Part shown: positions 1 to 8,695 of the stretch, in pieces
Layout of the letters: every line of letters starts with the position of its first letter
How positions within the stretch are numbered: position 1 is the stretch's first letter
Origin: Microbacterium excoecariae
GTDB lineage: Bacteria; Actinomycetota; Actinomycetes; Actinomycetales; Microbacteriaceae
Reading direction: 5' to 3'
NCBI RefSeq assembly: GCF_011326725.1
Contig: NZ_JAANCO010000001.1
Span: 2,145,115-2,209,114 of the forward strand
DNA length: 64,000 bases
Notes under the pieces: model-generated
The model's database searches: none
Told to the model about the DNA's origin: nothing
What the model saw: the letters and a program-made list of their open reading frames with translations, nothing else
Program-made: the position numbers and the translations under genes

Positions 1-1238
1 TCGGCGCGGCCGCGGGCGTCATGGTGACCGCGAGCCACAACCCTCCGCAGGACAACGGGTACAAGGTGTACCTCGGCGGCGCCGACGCCGGATCGCAGAT
101 CGTGGCGCCCGTCGACGCGGAGATCGCCGCGCGGATCGACGAGGTCGCCGCCGCCTCCCCCGTCTCGGACCTGCCCCGCGACACGGGATACGCAATCGCG
201 GACGAGGAGGTCGTCGCGGCGTACGTCCAGGCGACCGCGCGCGTCGCGCCGGCGCCCGCGGGCGCGAGCGACCTGCGCTGGGTGTACACGGCGATGCACG
301 GGGTCGGATCCGAGACCGTGCATCGGGTCGCGTCGGCCGCGGGCTACCCCGCCCCGGTCGTCGTGGCCGAACAGATCGAGCCGGACGGCGCCTTCCCCAC
401 CGTCGCCTTCCCCAACCCCGAGGAGCCCGGCGCCCTCGACCTCGCGCTCGCGACCGCGGAGCGGGAAAATGCGGAGCTCGTGATCGCGAACGACCCGGAC
501 GCGGATCGCGTCGCCGTCGCCATCCCGGGCCCGGACGGCTGGCGCGCGCTCACCGGTAACGAGGTCGGGCTGCTGCTGGGCCGCCGCGCCGCGCGCGCCG
601 CGGCGGGCACGCCCGGCGCCTCGCTCGCCTGTTCGCTCGTGTCCTCGCCCGGGCTCGCGGCGATCGCCGCCCACTACGGGATCGACAGCCACGAAACGCT
701 GACGGGGTTCAAGTGGATCTCGCGCGCCCCCGGCATCGTCTTCGCCTACGAGGAGGCCCTGGGCTACCTCGTCAACCCCGAGACGGTCCGCGACAAGGAC
801 GGGATCTCCGCCGCGGTCGCCGTGCTCGGCCTCGCGTCCGAGGCGCGCGCGGCCGGCCGCACCCTCGCCGACCTCCTGGACGACGTCGCCGCCGAGATCG
901 GCCACCTCGCGAGCGCGCAGGTGTCGCTGCGCGTCGCCGACCTGTCCGTGATCGGGCGCGTCATGGCGTCGCTCCGGGCGGATCCTCCCGCGGCGTTCGG
1001 GCCGATCGAGGTCGCCCGCGCGGAGGACCTCGCGCGGCCCGCGGACGGGTCCCCGGCCGGGGACATCCTGCGCTATGCGCTCGGGGGCGGGTCGCGCGTG
1101 ATCTTCCGGCCAAGCGGCACCGAGCCCAAGCTCAAGGCCTATCTCGACGCGCGCGGGGAGTCCCCCGAGGGAGCGCGCCGCTCGCTCGCCGCGATCGAGG
1201 AGGCCGTGCGCGCGCTGTTGGACGAGCGCTCGCGCTAG
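1..1238 (+). CDS. Phosphomannomutase/phosphoglucomutase (5' end outside window)
   Basis: Alpha-D-phosphohexomutase that interconverts hexose-1- and hexose-6-phosphates in the cytoplasm. The frame is open from base 3, so the N-terminus lies upstream of the window; ATG at 21 is internal because it falls just before the active-site loop TASHNP (phosphoserine). Further family marks are the metal-binding loop DPDADR, the sugar-specificity segment ending EEALGY and the C-terminal phosphate-binding loop RPSGTEPKLKAY. Only about 410 of the usual 530-570 residues are visible. It stands upstream of ptsH with a promoter in between, so co-transcription is not required. Whether mannose or glucose is the main substrate cannot be told from sequence; the manC-type gene at 16 kb would use mannose-1-phosphate. 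Confidence 0.93.
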   Translation, partial: GAAAGVMVTASHNPPQDNGYKVYLGGADAGSQIVAPVDAEIAARIDEVAAASPVSDLPRDTGYAIADEEVVAAYVQATARVAPAPAGASDLRWVYTAMHGVGSETVHRVASAAGYPAPVVVAEQIEPDGAFPTVAFPNPEEPGALDLALATAERENAELVIANDPDADRVAVAIPGPDGWRALTGNEVGLLLGRRAARAAAGTPGASLACSLVSSPGLAAIAAHYGIDSHETLTGFKWISRAPGIVFAYEEALGYLVNPETVRDKDGISAAVAVLGLASEARAAGRTLADLLDDVAAEIGHLASAQVSLRVADLSVIGRVMASLRADPPAAFGPIEVARAEDLARPADGSPAGDILRYALGGGSRVIFRPSGTEPKLKAYLDARGESPEGARRSLAAIEEAVRALLDERSR

Positions 1239-1267
1239 GGGAGCGAGACACGCTCGGCGCGCTCCGG

Positions 1268-1296
1268 TTGAGACGCGCCGGGCGCCGGGACACAAT
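1268..1296 (+). promoter_or_regulatory. Sigma70-type promoter for ptsHI
   Basis: TTGAGA at 1268-1273 and CACAAT at 1291-1296 are separated by exactly 17 bases, close to the vegetative consensus and the clearest promoter in the window. Transcription would begin near 1303, giving a leader of about 65 bases to ptsH. Confidence 0.6.
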
Positions 1297-1303
1297 GTCA
1301 CAG

Positions 1304-1349
1304 GGGTCGCGAATCGGCGACCCGGAGTCTGGCGGCGCCGTGCGCCGCC
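1304..1349 (+). promoter_or_regulatory. Two small hairpins in the ptsH leader
   Basis: GGGTCGC (1304-1310) pairs with GCGACCC (1317-1323), and GGCGGCG (1331-1337) pairs with CGCCGCC (1343-1349). The second hairpin ends only a few bases before the strong ribosome binding site GGGAGG at 1354. A role in ptsH translation or mRNA stability is inference. Confidence 0.4.
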
Positions 1350-1367
1350 GATCGGGAGGAAACACCC

Positions 1368-1643
1368 ATGACCGCCGTATCGCGCACCGTCACCATCGCG
1401 TCGTCGCACGGGCTGCACGCCCGCCCCGCCAAGATGTTCGCGGAGGCCGCCAAGAACTCGGGTCAGAGCGTCACGATCGCCAAGGGCGACGGATCCCCCG
1501 TCAACGCCGCGAGCATCCTCGGCGTCATCTCGCTCGGGGCGAACTCGGGCGACGTCGTCACGCTGTCGGTCGAGGGCGACGGCGCCGAGGCCACGCTCGA
1601 GCAGCTCACGGCGATGCTCGAGACCGACACGGACGCGGAGTAA
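1368..1643 (+). CDS. ptsH: HPr, phosphocarrier protein of the PTS
   Basis: Cytoplasmic phosphocarrier that passes phosphate from enzyme I to EIIA domains. The 91-aa protein has the active-site motif GLHARPA with the phosphorylatable His at residue 17. A Ser in NAASILGV (residue 49) corresponds to the regulatory Ser46 of Firmicutes HPr; actinobacteria often lack a functional HPr kinase, so its use is uncertain. ATG follows the ribosome binding site GGGAGGA with 7-8 bases spacing. It is the first gene of ptsHI, with ptsI starting 5 bases after its stop. Confidence 0.97.
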   Translation: MTAVSRTVTIASSHGLHARPAKMFAEAAKNSGQSVTIAKGDGSPVNAASILGVISLGANSGDVVTLSVEGDGAEATLEQLTAMLETDTDAE

Positions 1644-1648
1644 GCCGC

Positions 1649-3295
1649 GTGGCCGAGATCCACGGGGTCGGAATCGGCCAGGGCGTCGCCGTCGGGCCCG
1701 TCGCGCACATGGCGGGGCGCCTCGCGCCCCCCTCGGACGCCCCCTCCGCGCGCGGCGCGGACGCCGAAAAGGCGGCCGTGTCCGAGGCGGTCCAGGCCGT
1801 CGCGGCGGAGCTGAACGCGCGCGGCGAGCGGGCGGGCGGATCCGCTCAGGACGTGCTCGAGGCGCAGGCCATGATGGCCGAGGACCCGACGCTCGCGGAC
1901 TCCGTCGCGGCCCGCATCGACGCGGGCAGCACAGCGGAGTACGCCGTCCACGCCGCGTTCGCCGAGTTCGCGGAGCAGCTGCAGGCGCTCGGCGGCTACC
2001 TGGGCGAGCGCGCGGCCGACCTCGCTGACGTCGCCCAGCGCGTCATCGCCCACCTGCGCGGCGTGCCGGCGCCGGGCGTGCCCGAGCCGGGCCACCCCTT
2101 CGTGCTCGTCGCGGAGGACCTCGCCCCCGCGGACACCGCGCTCCTCGACCTCGAGCAGGTCCTCGCGGTCGTCACGACCGAGGGCGGTCCGACCTCGCAC
2201 ACCGCGATTCTCGCGCGGGAGAAGGGCATCGTCGCGGTCGTCGGCACGGGGGACATCGACCTCGCCGACAACCAGAGCGTGCTCGTCGACGCCGCGAACG
2301 ATCGCGTGGTCTCCGACCCGACGGACGACGAGCGCGCGGAGGCCGAGGAGCGCCGCGCCGCGCGCGCGGCCGCGCAGGCCGCGCCGCTCACGCCCGGGGC
2401 CCTCGCGGACGGCACGCCCGTGCCGCTACTCGCCAACCTCGGCTCGCCCGACGGCGCGGCGGAGGCCGCGGCCCTCGGTGCCGAAGGCGTCGGCCTGTTC
2501 CGCACGGAGTTCCTGTTCCTCTCGAGCGACGAGGCCCCCTCGGTCGAGAGCCAGCGGGAGAGCTACCGGCGCATGCTGGCGGCGTTCCCCGGCCGCAAGG
2601 TCGTCGTGCGCGTGCTCGACGCCGGCGCCGACAAGCCGCTGCCGTTCCTGACGGACGCCGACGAGGAGAACCCGGCGCTCGGCCGGCGCGGGATCCGCGC
2701 GCTCCAGCACCGCGAGAACGTGTTGCGCGACCAGCTGACGGCGCTCGCCCAGGCGGACGCCGAGACCGACGCCGACCTGTGGGTCATGGCGCCCATGGTG
2801 GCCACGACCTCCGAGACGGAGTACTTCACCTCGCTCGCCCGGGAGCTGGGGCTGAAGACCGTCGGCGTGATGGTCGAGGTCCCTTCGAGCGCCCTCTTGG
2901 CCTCGGAGATCCTGGCCACGGCCGACTTCGCGTCGATCGGCACGAACGACCTCGTGCAGTACACGATGGCCGCGGACCGCCTGCTCGGCAGCGTCGCCCA
3001 CCTCCAGAGCCCCTGGCATCCGGCCGCGCTGCGGCTGATCAAGATGGTGGCGGACGGCGGGCGCGCGAACGGCAAGCCCGTGGGCGTGTGCGGGGAGGCC
3101 GCGGCGGATCCGCTGCTCGCGGTCGTGCTCGTCGGCCTCGGCGTCTCGACGCTGTCGATGTCGCCCTCGGCGCTCGCGGACGTGCGCCAGGCGCTGCTCG
3201 CGCACACGCTCGACGAGGCCCGCCGGATCGCGGCGGCCGCCCTCGCGACCGGCAGCGCGGACGAGGCGCGCGAGGCGGCCCGCGCCGCCGCCTGA
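1649..3295 (+). CDS. ptsI: PTS enzyme I (phosphoenolpyruvate-protein phosphotransferase)
   Basis: Autophosphorylates from PEP and donates phosphate to HPr. I start it at GTG 1649, directly after ptsH, with the GGAG at the end of ptsH as ribosome binding site; this gives 548 aa beginning VAEIHGVGIGQGVAVGPV, the expected enzyme I N-terminus and length. The open frame itself runs much further upstream, across the phosphomutase, but that part is not coding. The active His is at residue 184 in GGPTSHTAIL. The PEP-binding C-terminal domain shows GLFRTEFLF, VRVLDAGADKPLPFL, the dimer and catalytic signature GTNDLVQY and CGEAAADP with the catalytic Cys. General PTS component for the mannitol transporter downstream and any other EII in the cell. 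Confidence 0.96.
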   Translation: MAEIHGVGIGQGVAVGPVAHMAGRLAPPSDAPSARGADAEKAAVSEAVQAVAAELNARGERAGGSAQDVLEAQAMMAEDPTLADSVAARIDAGSTAEYAVHAAFAEFAEQLQALGGYLGERAADLADVAQRVIAHLRGVPAPGVPEPGHPFVLVAEDLAPADTALLDLEQVLAVVTTEGGPTSHTAILAREKGIVAVVGTGDIDLADNQSVLVDAANDRVVSDPTDDERAEAEERRAARAAAQAAPLTPGALADGTPVPLLANLGSPDGAAEAAALGAEGVGLFRTEFLFLSSDEAPSVESQRESYRRMLAAFPGRKVVVRVLDAGADKPLPFLTDADEENPALGRRGIRALQHRENVLRDQLTALAQADAETDADLWVMAPMVATTSETEYFTSLARELGLKTVGVMVEVPSSALLASEILATADFASIGTNDLVQYTMAADRLLGSVAHLQSPWHPAALRLIKMVADGGRANGKPVGVCGEAAADPLLAVVLVGLGVSTLSMSPSALADVRQALLAHTLDEARRIAAAALATGSADEAREAARAAA

Positions 3296-3300
3296 TCCGC

Positions 3301-3347
3301 GCGCCTGACGGGCCCGCCGCGCCGCGCGCGGCGGGCCCGTCAGGCGC
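3301..3347 (+). terminator. Terminator hairpin after ptsI
   Basis: A perfect 21-bp stem (3301-3321 with 3327-3347) and a 5-base loop begins five bases after the ptsI stop. It is very G+C rich and has no U-tract, as is usual in actinobacteria. It separates ptsHI from mtlA. Confidence 0.75.
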
Positions 3348-3459
3348 GAAAGGTCACCCCCTGGCGCACCGATTCGCCCGGGCGATAGGTTGTCGCACAC
3401 AGGCGTCCGCGCAAGGACCGCGGGGACCCCGACACACTCTGACGAAGGCAGGAATTCCC

Positions 3460-5463
3460 ATGTCCACGCAGACCGCAGACCCGAAGGCGCCCGACGGATT
3501 CCGCGTCGCCGTGCAACGGGTCGGATCCTTCATGTCGGGCATGGTCATGCCCAACATCCCCGCGCTCGTCGCGTGGGGCCTGTTCACGGCGTTCTTCATC
3601 GAGCAGGGCTGGACGCCGAACGCCGACCTCGCGACGATCGTCGGCCCGGCGATCCACTACCTCCTCCCGCTGCTGATCGCCTACACCGGCGGGTTCATGA
3701 TCTACGACAAGCGTGGCGGCGTCGTGGGCGCGATGGCGACGATCGGCGCGATCGCGGGAAGCGACCTGCTTATCGCGAACATCAACGCGGGCCTGCCGGA
3801 GGGCGAGGCCCCGCTCGGCGAGATCCACATGTTCCTCGGCGCCATGATCATGGGACCGCTCGCGGCCTGGCTCATGAAGAAGCTCGACCTGCTGTGGGAC
3901 GGCAAGGTGCGCGCGGGCTTCGAGATGCTCGTGTCGATGTTCTCCGCCGGAATCTTCGGCTTCCTCGCCGCGATCTTTGCGTTCTACGTCCTGGCGCCGG
4001 TCGTCAACTGGATCACGGGGGTGCTGAGCAACGCCGTCGCCTTCCTCGTCGACAACAGCCTCCTGCCCCTGACGAGCATCATCATCGAGCCCGCCAAGGT
4101 CTTCTTCCTGAACAACGCGATCAACCACGGCGTCCTCACGCCGCTCGGGATCGCGGAGGCGGACGAGACCGGAAAGTCCGTGCTCTTCCTCCTCGAAGCC
4201 AACCCGGGCGTCGGCCTGGGGCTCCTCCTCGCGTTCACCTTCTTCGGGGTGGGCGCCGCCAAGGGATCCGCCCCGGGCGCCGCGATCATCCACTTCTTCG
4301 GCGGCATCCACGAGGTGTACTTCCCCTACGTGCTGATGAAGCCGGTCCTGCTCATCGCCGTCATCGTGGGCGGCATGTCGGGCGTGGCCGTGAACGTCCT
4401 GTTCCAGACCGGCCTGCGCGCCCCCGCCTCGCCGGGATCCATCATCGCCGTCATGCTCCAGACCGCGAGCGGCGACTACGTCGGCGTCATCCTCGCGGTG
4501 GCCGTCTCGGCCGCCGTCACCTTCCTCATCGCGGCCGTGATCCTCCGTGCGAGCCGCAAGCGCGACCTCGCCGCGGGCGACGCGATGTTCTCCTCCGCCG
4601 TCGCGCAGACGCAGGCGAACAAGGGCAAGGGATCCGCCGCGCTCTCGGGCCTCGTGGCCGGCGGCACGGCGACGGCGACGCGCATCGAGCGGGTCGTGTT
4701 CGCGTGCGACGCCGGCATGGGCTCGTCCGCCATGGGCGCCTCCGTGCTCCGCAAGAAGGTCAAGGACGCCGGCATCGAGGGCGTGAGCGTGACGAACAAG
4801 TCGATCGCCGCCCTCGACGGCACGGCGGACCTCGTCGTCACGCAGGCCCAGCTGACGGACCGCGCGAAGCAGAACGAGCCCGCGGCCGTGCACGTCTCGG
4901 TCGGCAACTTCATGAACGCCCCGGAATACGACGAGGTGGTCGAGATGATCCGCGCCCAGCGCGCGGGCGCCCCGACCGCGGGCGCCGCGCCCGACGCCGC
5001 ACCCGCACCGGCGGAGCCCGCCCCGTCCGACGGGGTGCTGAAGCCCGAGTACGTGCGGATCCACGAGGGGTCCGCCACGCGCGACGAGGCGCTCGAGGAG
5101 GCGGCTGGGATCCTCCTGGGCGCGGGCGCCGTGACGAGCGGATACGCGGCCGCGATGCGCGACCGCGAGGAGACCGTGTCGACCTACATGGGCAACGGCC
5201 TGGCCATCCCCCACGGCACGGACGCGGCGAAGGACACGGTCCTCGGCTCGGCCCTCTCCGTCGTCCGCTACGACGGCGGCGTGGACTGGGGCGACGGCGA
5301 CACGGCCACCTTCGTCGTCGGGATCGCCGGCAAGGGCGGCGCGCACCTCGAGATCCTCGCCAGCGTCGCGCAGCAGTTCAGCGACGACGAGATGGTCGAG
5401 CGCCTGCGGCGGGCCGGGTCGGCCGACGAGCTGTACGCGCTCCTGTCGGACGGGATCAACTGA
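3460..5463 (+). CDS. mtlA: Mannitol-specific PTS enzyme IICBA
   Basis: Membrane permease that imports D-mannitol and phosphorylates it to mannitol-1-phosphate. The start ATG 3460 (MSTQTADPK) gives 667 aa, typical for a complete EIICBA. Domain order: EIIC membrane domain (about residues 20-365, with many hydrophobic segments and the substrate-loop sequence FFGGIHEVYFPYVLMKP), EIIB (about 405-500, phosphorylated Cys416 in CDAGMGSSAMG), an Ala/Pro-rich linker (about 500-525), and EIIA (about 525-667, phosphorylated His585 in LAIPHGT). mtlD follows after a 1-base gap. An own promoter must lie in 3348-3459, where I found no convincing -35/-10 pair. There is no MtlR-type activator next to it. Confidence 0.96.
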   Translation: MSTQTADPKAPDGFRVAVQRVGSFMSGMVMPNIPALVAWGLFTAFFIEQGWTPNADLATIVGPAIHYLLPLLIAYTGGFMIYDKRGGVVGAMATIGAIAGSDLLIANINAGLPEGEAPLGEIHMFLGAMIMGPLAAWLMKKLDLLWDGKVRAGFEMLVSMFSAGIFGFLAAIFAFYVLAPVVNWITGVLSNAVAFLVDNSLLPLTSIIIEPAKVFFLNNAINHGVLTPLGIAEADETGKSVLFLLEANPGVGLGLLLAFTFFGVGAAKGSAPGAAIIHFFGGIHEVYFPYVLMKPVLLIAVIVGGMSGVAVNVLFQTGLRAPASPGSIIAVMLQTASGDYVGVILAVAVSAAVTFLIAAVILRASRKRDLAAGDAMFSSAVAQTQANKGKGSAALSGLVAGGTATATRIERVVFACDAGMGSSAMGASVLRKKVKDAGIEGVSVTNKSIAALDGTADLVVTQAQLTDRAKQNEPAAVHVSVGNFMNAPEYDEVVEMIRAQRAGAPTAGAAPDAAPAPAEPAPSDGVLKPEYVRIHEGSATRDEALEEAAGILLGAGAVTSGYAAAMRDREETVSTYMGNGLAIPHGTDAAKDTVLGSALSVVRYDGGVDWGDGDTATFVVGIAGKGGAHLEILASVAQQFSDDEMVERLRRAGSADELYALLSDGIN

Positions 5464-5464
5464 C

Positions 5465-6622
5465 GTGGCGGAGAGGACCAAAAAGGCCGTGCACTTCGGC
5501 GCCGGCAATATCGGGCGCGGCTTCGTCGGCATGCTCCTGGCCGAGGGCGGCTACGAGCTGGTGTTCTCAGACGTCGCCGGGCCGCTCGTCGACGCGATCA
5601 ACGCCGCGGAGACTTACACAGTGCACGAGGTCGGCGACGGCAGGCGCGACGTCACCGTCACGGGGTTCCGGGCCGTGAACAGCGCCGAGGATCCCGGCGC
5701 CGTCGCGGCGGAGGTCGCCACGGCCGACGTCGTCACCTGCGCGGTCGGCCCCACGGTGCTGCGCTTCATCGCGCCGCACGTCCTCGCGGGCCTCCGGAAC
5801 CGCGACGCCGGGCGCGCGCCGCTGCAGGTCATGGCCTGCGAGAACGCGATCGGGGCGACCGACTCCCTCCGCGCGCACGTGGCCGAGCTCGCGGGCGCGG
5901 ACGAGGAACACCTCCTCGACCGCGCGGTGTTCGCGAACACGGCCGTCGACCGGATCGTTCCGGGCCAGCCCGCGGACGGCGGGATCGACGTCACCGTCGA
6001 GCCCTTCTTCGAGTGGGCGATCGAGCGGGGCCCGTTCGGCGACGACCTCCCGGTCATTCCGGGCGCCCACTTCGTCGAGGACCTCGCGCCGTACATCGAG
6101 CGCAAGCTGTTTACTGTCAACACGGGGCACGCGGCGACCGCCTACCACGGGGCGCGCGCGGGCATCGAGCGGATCTCCGACGCGCTCGCGCACCCGGACG
6201 TCGCGGCGGCCGTCGCGGCGGCGATCGAGGAGACGAGCGCCGTTCTCGCGGCGAAGCACGGCTTCGCGGCGGAGGATCTCGCCGCGTACCGGGCCACGAT
6301 CCTCGGGCGGTTCCGCAACCCCGCCCTGCCGGACACCGTCCAGCGCGTGGGGCGGCAGCCGCTGCGCAAGCTCTCCCGGCACGAGCGCTTCGTGGGGCCG
6401 GCGGCCGAGGCCGCCGAGCGCGGGCTGCCGACCGCGGGGCTCGTCGCCGCGATCGACGCGGCGCTCGCCTTCACGGATCCCGCGGATCCGCAGGCCGTCG
6501 AGATGCACGAGCGGCTCGCCGCGGGCGACGCGGACGCGTTCACGTCGGAGGTCACGGGCCTCGATGCCGCGCACCCGCTGTTCGCCGCCGTCCGCGACGT
6601 CGTCGCGCGCCACATGGCGTGA
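5465..6622 (+). CDS. mtlD: Mannitol-1-phosphate 5-dehydrogenase
   Basis: Oxidises mannitol-1-phosphate, the product of MtlA, to fructose-6-phosphate with NAD+. The N-terminal Rossmann motif is KKAVHFGAGNIGRGFVG; family marks follow in the middle (MACENAIGAT, then NTAVDRIVP) and in the helical C-terminal domain (ERKLFTVNTGHAATAYHG, including the Lys of the KxxxxN signature). The 385-aa length fits. GTG 5465 starts one base after the mtlA stop, so the two are translationally coupled; the Met-like start is 8 residues ahead of the usual MKAVHFGAGNIG. Confidence 0.96.
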   Translation: MAERTKKAVHFGAGNIGRGFVGMLLAEGGYELVFSDVAGPLVDAINAAETYTVHEVGDGRRDVTVTGFRAVNSAEDPGAVAAEVATADVVTCAVGPTVLRFIAPHVLAGLRNRDAGRAPLQVMACENAIGATDSLRAHVAELAGADEEHLLDRAVFANTAVDRIVPGQPADGGIDVTVEPFFEWAIERGPFGDDLPVIPGAHFVEDLAPYIERKLFTVNTGHAATAYHGARAGIERISDALAHPDVAAAVAAAIEETSAVLAAKHGFAAEDLAAYRATILGRFRNPALPDTVQRVGRQPLRKLSRHERFVGPAAEAAERGLPTAGLVAAIDAALAFTDPADPQAVEMHERLAAGDADAFTSEVTGLDAAHPLFAAVRDVVARHMA

Positions 6623-6700
6623 CCCGCGTCGGGGTGGGGGTGTCCCGACACTTCCGCCCCGCGCGTGCGCTGTGCCCCTCGCACGCGCGAGAATCGACTC

Positions 6701-7477
6701 ATGACGACGCCCACGCCCCCCGCCGGATTCCCGCAGGACCCCTCCCCCGCCGGCGCCGCCGCGCCGCCGGCCTCCGCCTACCCCGCCCCCGCGTACCCGA
6801 CCGCCCCCGGTGAGCCCCCGCAGGGCGGGCGCGCGCCGCGCGAGCGCCCCGGGCGCGCGCTCCCGGTGCTCGCGCTCGTCTTCGCCATCCTCGGGGCCGC
6901 GCTGCTCAGCGCCGGCTTCTTCGTGTTCCTGCCCGGCGCGGGCGTGATCGGCGCGATCTCCCTGATCGGCTGGCCGTTCCTCATTGCGGGGCTCGTCCTC
7001 GCGATCGTCGCCCTCGCGCGCCGCGCCGCCGGCAAGGGCATGAGCATCGCCGCGCTCATCGTCGCGATCGCGGGCGGCGTCGTCGGAATCGTCTCGGGCG
7101 TCGTCGTGGCTGTCGCCGCGATCTTCGGCGTCGCCACGACCGCGTTCGACGAGTACGGGGACCTCGTCCCGCCGAGCCCCGAGTCCTCCGTCCCCGACAG
7201 CAGCGGATCCGACGTCGAGGCCGACTGCGAGCTCCTGCTCGGGGTCGACCCCGGCATCCTCGGCTCGGCCTCGGCGGTGGACGAGATCTTCGACGACCTC
7301 GCCGACCAGATGACGACCTCCGAGGTGCGGGCGCCGCTCGAGGACCTGGCCGACGCCTACGAGGACCTGCTCGACTTCGACAGCCCCGCCGAGATGCAGG
7401 AGGCCACGGCGCAGATGGAGCGCGCGAGCACCGAGCTCGCGGCCGTGTGCGGCGTCGACCTCGGCGGGCTGGAGTAA
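6701..7477 (+). CDS. Proline-rich membrane protein of unknown function (DUF4190-like)
   Basis: 258 aa from ATG 6701; an upstream in-frame GTG at 6665 would add 12 residues of unlikely composition. A cytoplasmic, Pro/Ala-rich, disordered head (residues 1-55) is followed by three hydrophobic segments (about 60-85, 88-110, 118-150) and then an acidic C-terminal domain of about 100 residues (ESSVPDSSGSDVEADCELLL onward) that is probably outside the membrane. This organisation is common in actinobacterial DUF4190-type proteins; no enzymatic motif is visible. No ribosome binding site precedes the start. It is convergent with the adenosine deaminase gene and shares its terminator. Confidence 0.75.
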   Translation: MTTPTPPAGFPQDPSPAGAAAPPASAYPAPAYPTAPGEPPQGGRAPRERPGRALPVLALVFAILGAALLSAGFFVFLPGAGVIGAISLIGWPFLIAGLVLAIVALARRAAGKGMSIAALIVAIAGGVVGIVSGVVVAVAAIFGVATTAFDEYGDLVPPSPESSVPDSSGSDVEADCELLLGVDPGILGSASAVDEIFDDLADQMTTSEVRAPLEDLADAYEDLLDFDSPAEMQEATAQMERASTELAAVCGVDLGGLE

Positions 7478-7485
7478 CCCCCACA

Positions 7486-7535
7486 CGCGAAAAACCGGGC
7501 GGTCGGCGCATGCGCCGACCGCCCGGTTTTTCGCG
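7486..7535. terminator. Bidirectional terminator, perfect 25-bp palindrome
   Basis: Bases 7486-7510 are the exact reverse complement of 7511-7535. The arms begin with a run of five A and end with five T, so on either strand a G+C stem is followed by a U-tract. It lies between the convergent membrane-protein gene and the adenosine deaminase gene. Confidence 0.9.
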
Positions 7536-7541
7536 GAGGGC

Positions 7542-8675
7542 CTACCGGTCGAAGCCCTCGCTGATGAGGTCGATGAGCTCCTCGCGCTGCTCGACGGGCA
7601 GGAAGGTCGCGCTCGCGGCGTTGATCTGGAACTGCTCGACATCGTCGAGGTCGTAGTCGAACGCCTCCGCGAGGCGGGAGATCTCGCGCGTCAGCGTCGT
7701 GCGGCTCATGAGGCGGTTGTCGGTGTTGACCGTCACGCAGAAGCCCAGCTGATAGAGCAGGTCGAACGGGTGATCCTCCATCGTGGTGCCCCACGCGGCG
7801 ATCGCGCCCGTGCCGAGGTTCGACGACGGCGACAGCTCCAGCGGGATCTCCCGGTCCCGCACCCAACGCGCGAGTTCGCCAAACTGCACGTGCACCTCGT
7901 CGCCCTCCGTCTCGATCTCCTCGAGGTCCTCCGCGATGCGCACGCCGTGCCCGAGGCGCAGCGCGCGGCCGTCGAGCAGCGCGCCGCGGATCGAGTCGAG
8001 CCCCGCCGCCTCGCCCGCGTGCAGGGTCACGGGGAAGAACTCCCGCGCGAGCAGGTCCAGCGCCTCCGCGTGCCGCGAGGGCGGGAAGCCGTCCTCGGGG
8101 CCCGCGAGGTCGAAGGCGACGACGCCCGCGTCGCGGAACTCCAGCGCGAGCCGCGCGATCTCCGCCGAGCGGTCGGACTGGCGCATCGCCGAGAGGATCT
8201 GGCCGACGCGGATGGAGTGCCCGCCGTCCTCGGCCTCGTCCTCGCCCTCCTCGAGGCCGTCCTGCACCGCCTGTACGGCCTCGTCGAGGGTCAGGCCGCC
8301 CTCGAGGTGCTGCTCGGGCGCCCAGCGCACCTCGCCGTAGATCACGCCGTCGTTCGCCAGGTCGAGCACGTACTCGCGCGCGATCCGTGTGAGCGCCTCG
8401 GCCGTCTGCATCACGGCGATCGTGAGGTCGAACGTCGCGAGATAGTCCTCCAGCGAATCCGACTCGGCCGTCTCGGCGAACCAGTCCGCGAGGGCGCCGG
8501 CCGTGTCGGCGGGCGTCTCGATGCCGCGCTCGCGCGCCAGCTCGAGCACGGTGGCCGCCCGGACGCCGCCGTCCAGGTGGTCGTGCAGCGACACCTTCGG
8601 GAGGCTGCGCACGGGGACGCCATCGATCAGCGCCTCGTGACGGGATCCGCGGGCTTTCTTCGGGGGACGGGACAT
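7542..8675 (-). CDS. add: Adenosine deaminase
   Basis: Deaminates adenosine/deoxyadenosine to inosine/deoxyinosine. Zinc ligands are His31 and His33 in SLHDHLDGG; HAGE with the catalytic Glu, LGHGVRI and NTDNRLMS with the last metal Asp follow in the usual order. I start it at ATG 8675 (MSRPPKKARG), because AGGAG lies 8 bases upstream; this gives 377 aa. An ATG at 8699 overlaps the deoA stop (ATGA) but has no ribosome binding site. It is the last gene of the nucleoside operon, just ahead of a terminator. Confidence 0.95.
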   Translation of the reverse strand: MSRPPKKARGSRHEALIDGVPVRSLPKVSLHDHLDGGVRAATVLELARERGIETPADTAGALADWFAETAESDSLEDYLATFDLTIAVMQTAEALTRIAREYVLDLANDGVIYGEVRWAPEQHLEGGLTLDEAVQAVQDGLEEGEDEAEDGGHSIRVGQILSAMRQSDRSAEIARLALEFRDAGVVAFDLAGPEDGFPPSRHAEALDLLAREFFPVTLHAGEAAGLDSIRGALLDGRALRLGHGVRIAEDLEEIETEGDEVHVQFGELARWVRDREIPLELSPSSNLGTGAIAAWGTTMEDHPFDLLYQLGFCVTVNTDNRLMSRTTLTREISRLAEAFDYDLDDVEQFQINAASATFLPVEQREELIDLISEGFDR

Positions 8676-8695
8676 GGGCTTCTCCTGCCGGCGGG

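Noticed and set aside
713..1648. Upstream extension of the ptsI frame through the phosphomutase and ptsH
   Set aside because: The translation before 1649 is Arg-rich and the enzyme I family begins exactly at VAEIHGVGIGQG.
3340..5532. Long minus-strand reading frame (about 730 codons) opposite mtlA
   Set aside because: It is rich in Arg/Asp/Glu/His and lacks hydrophobic or family patterns, the usual antisense shadow of a G+C-rich gene; mtlA on the plus strand is complete and unambiguous.
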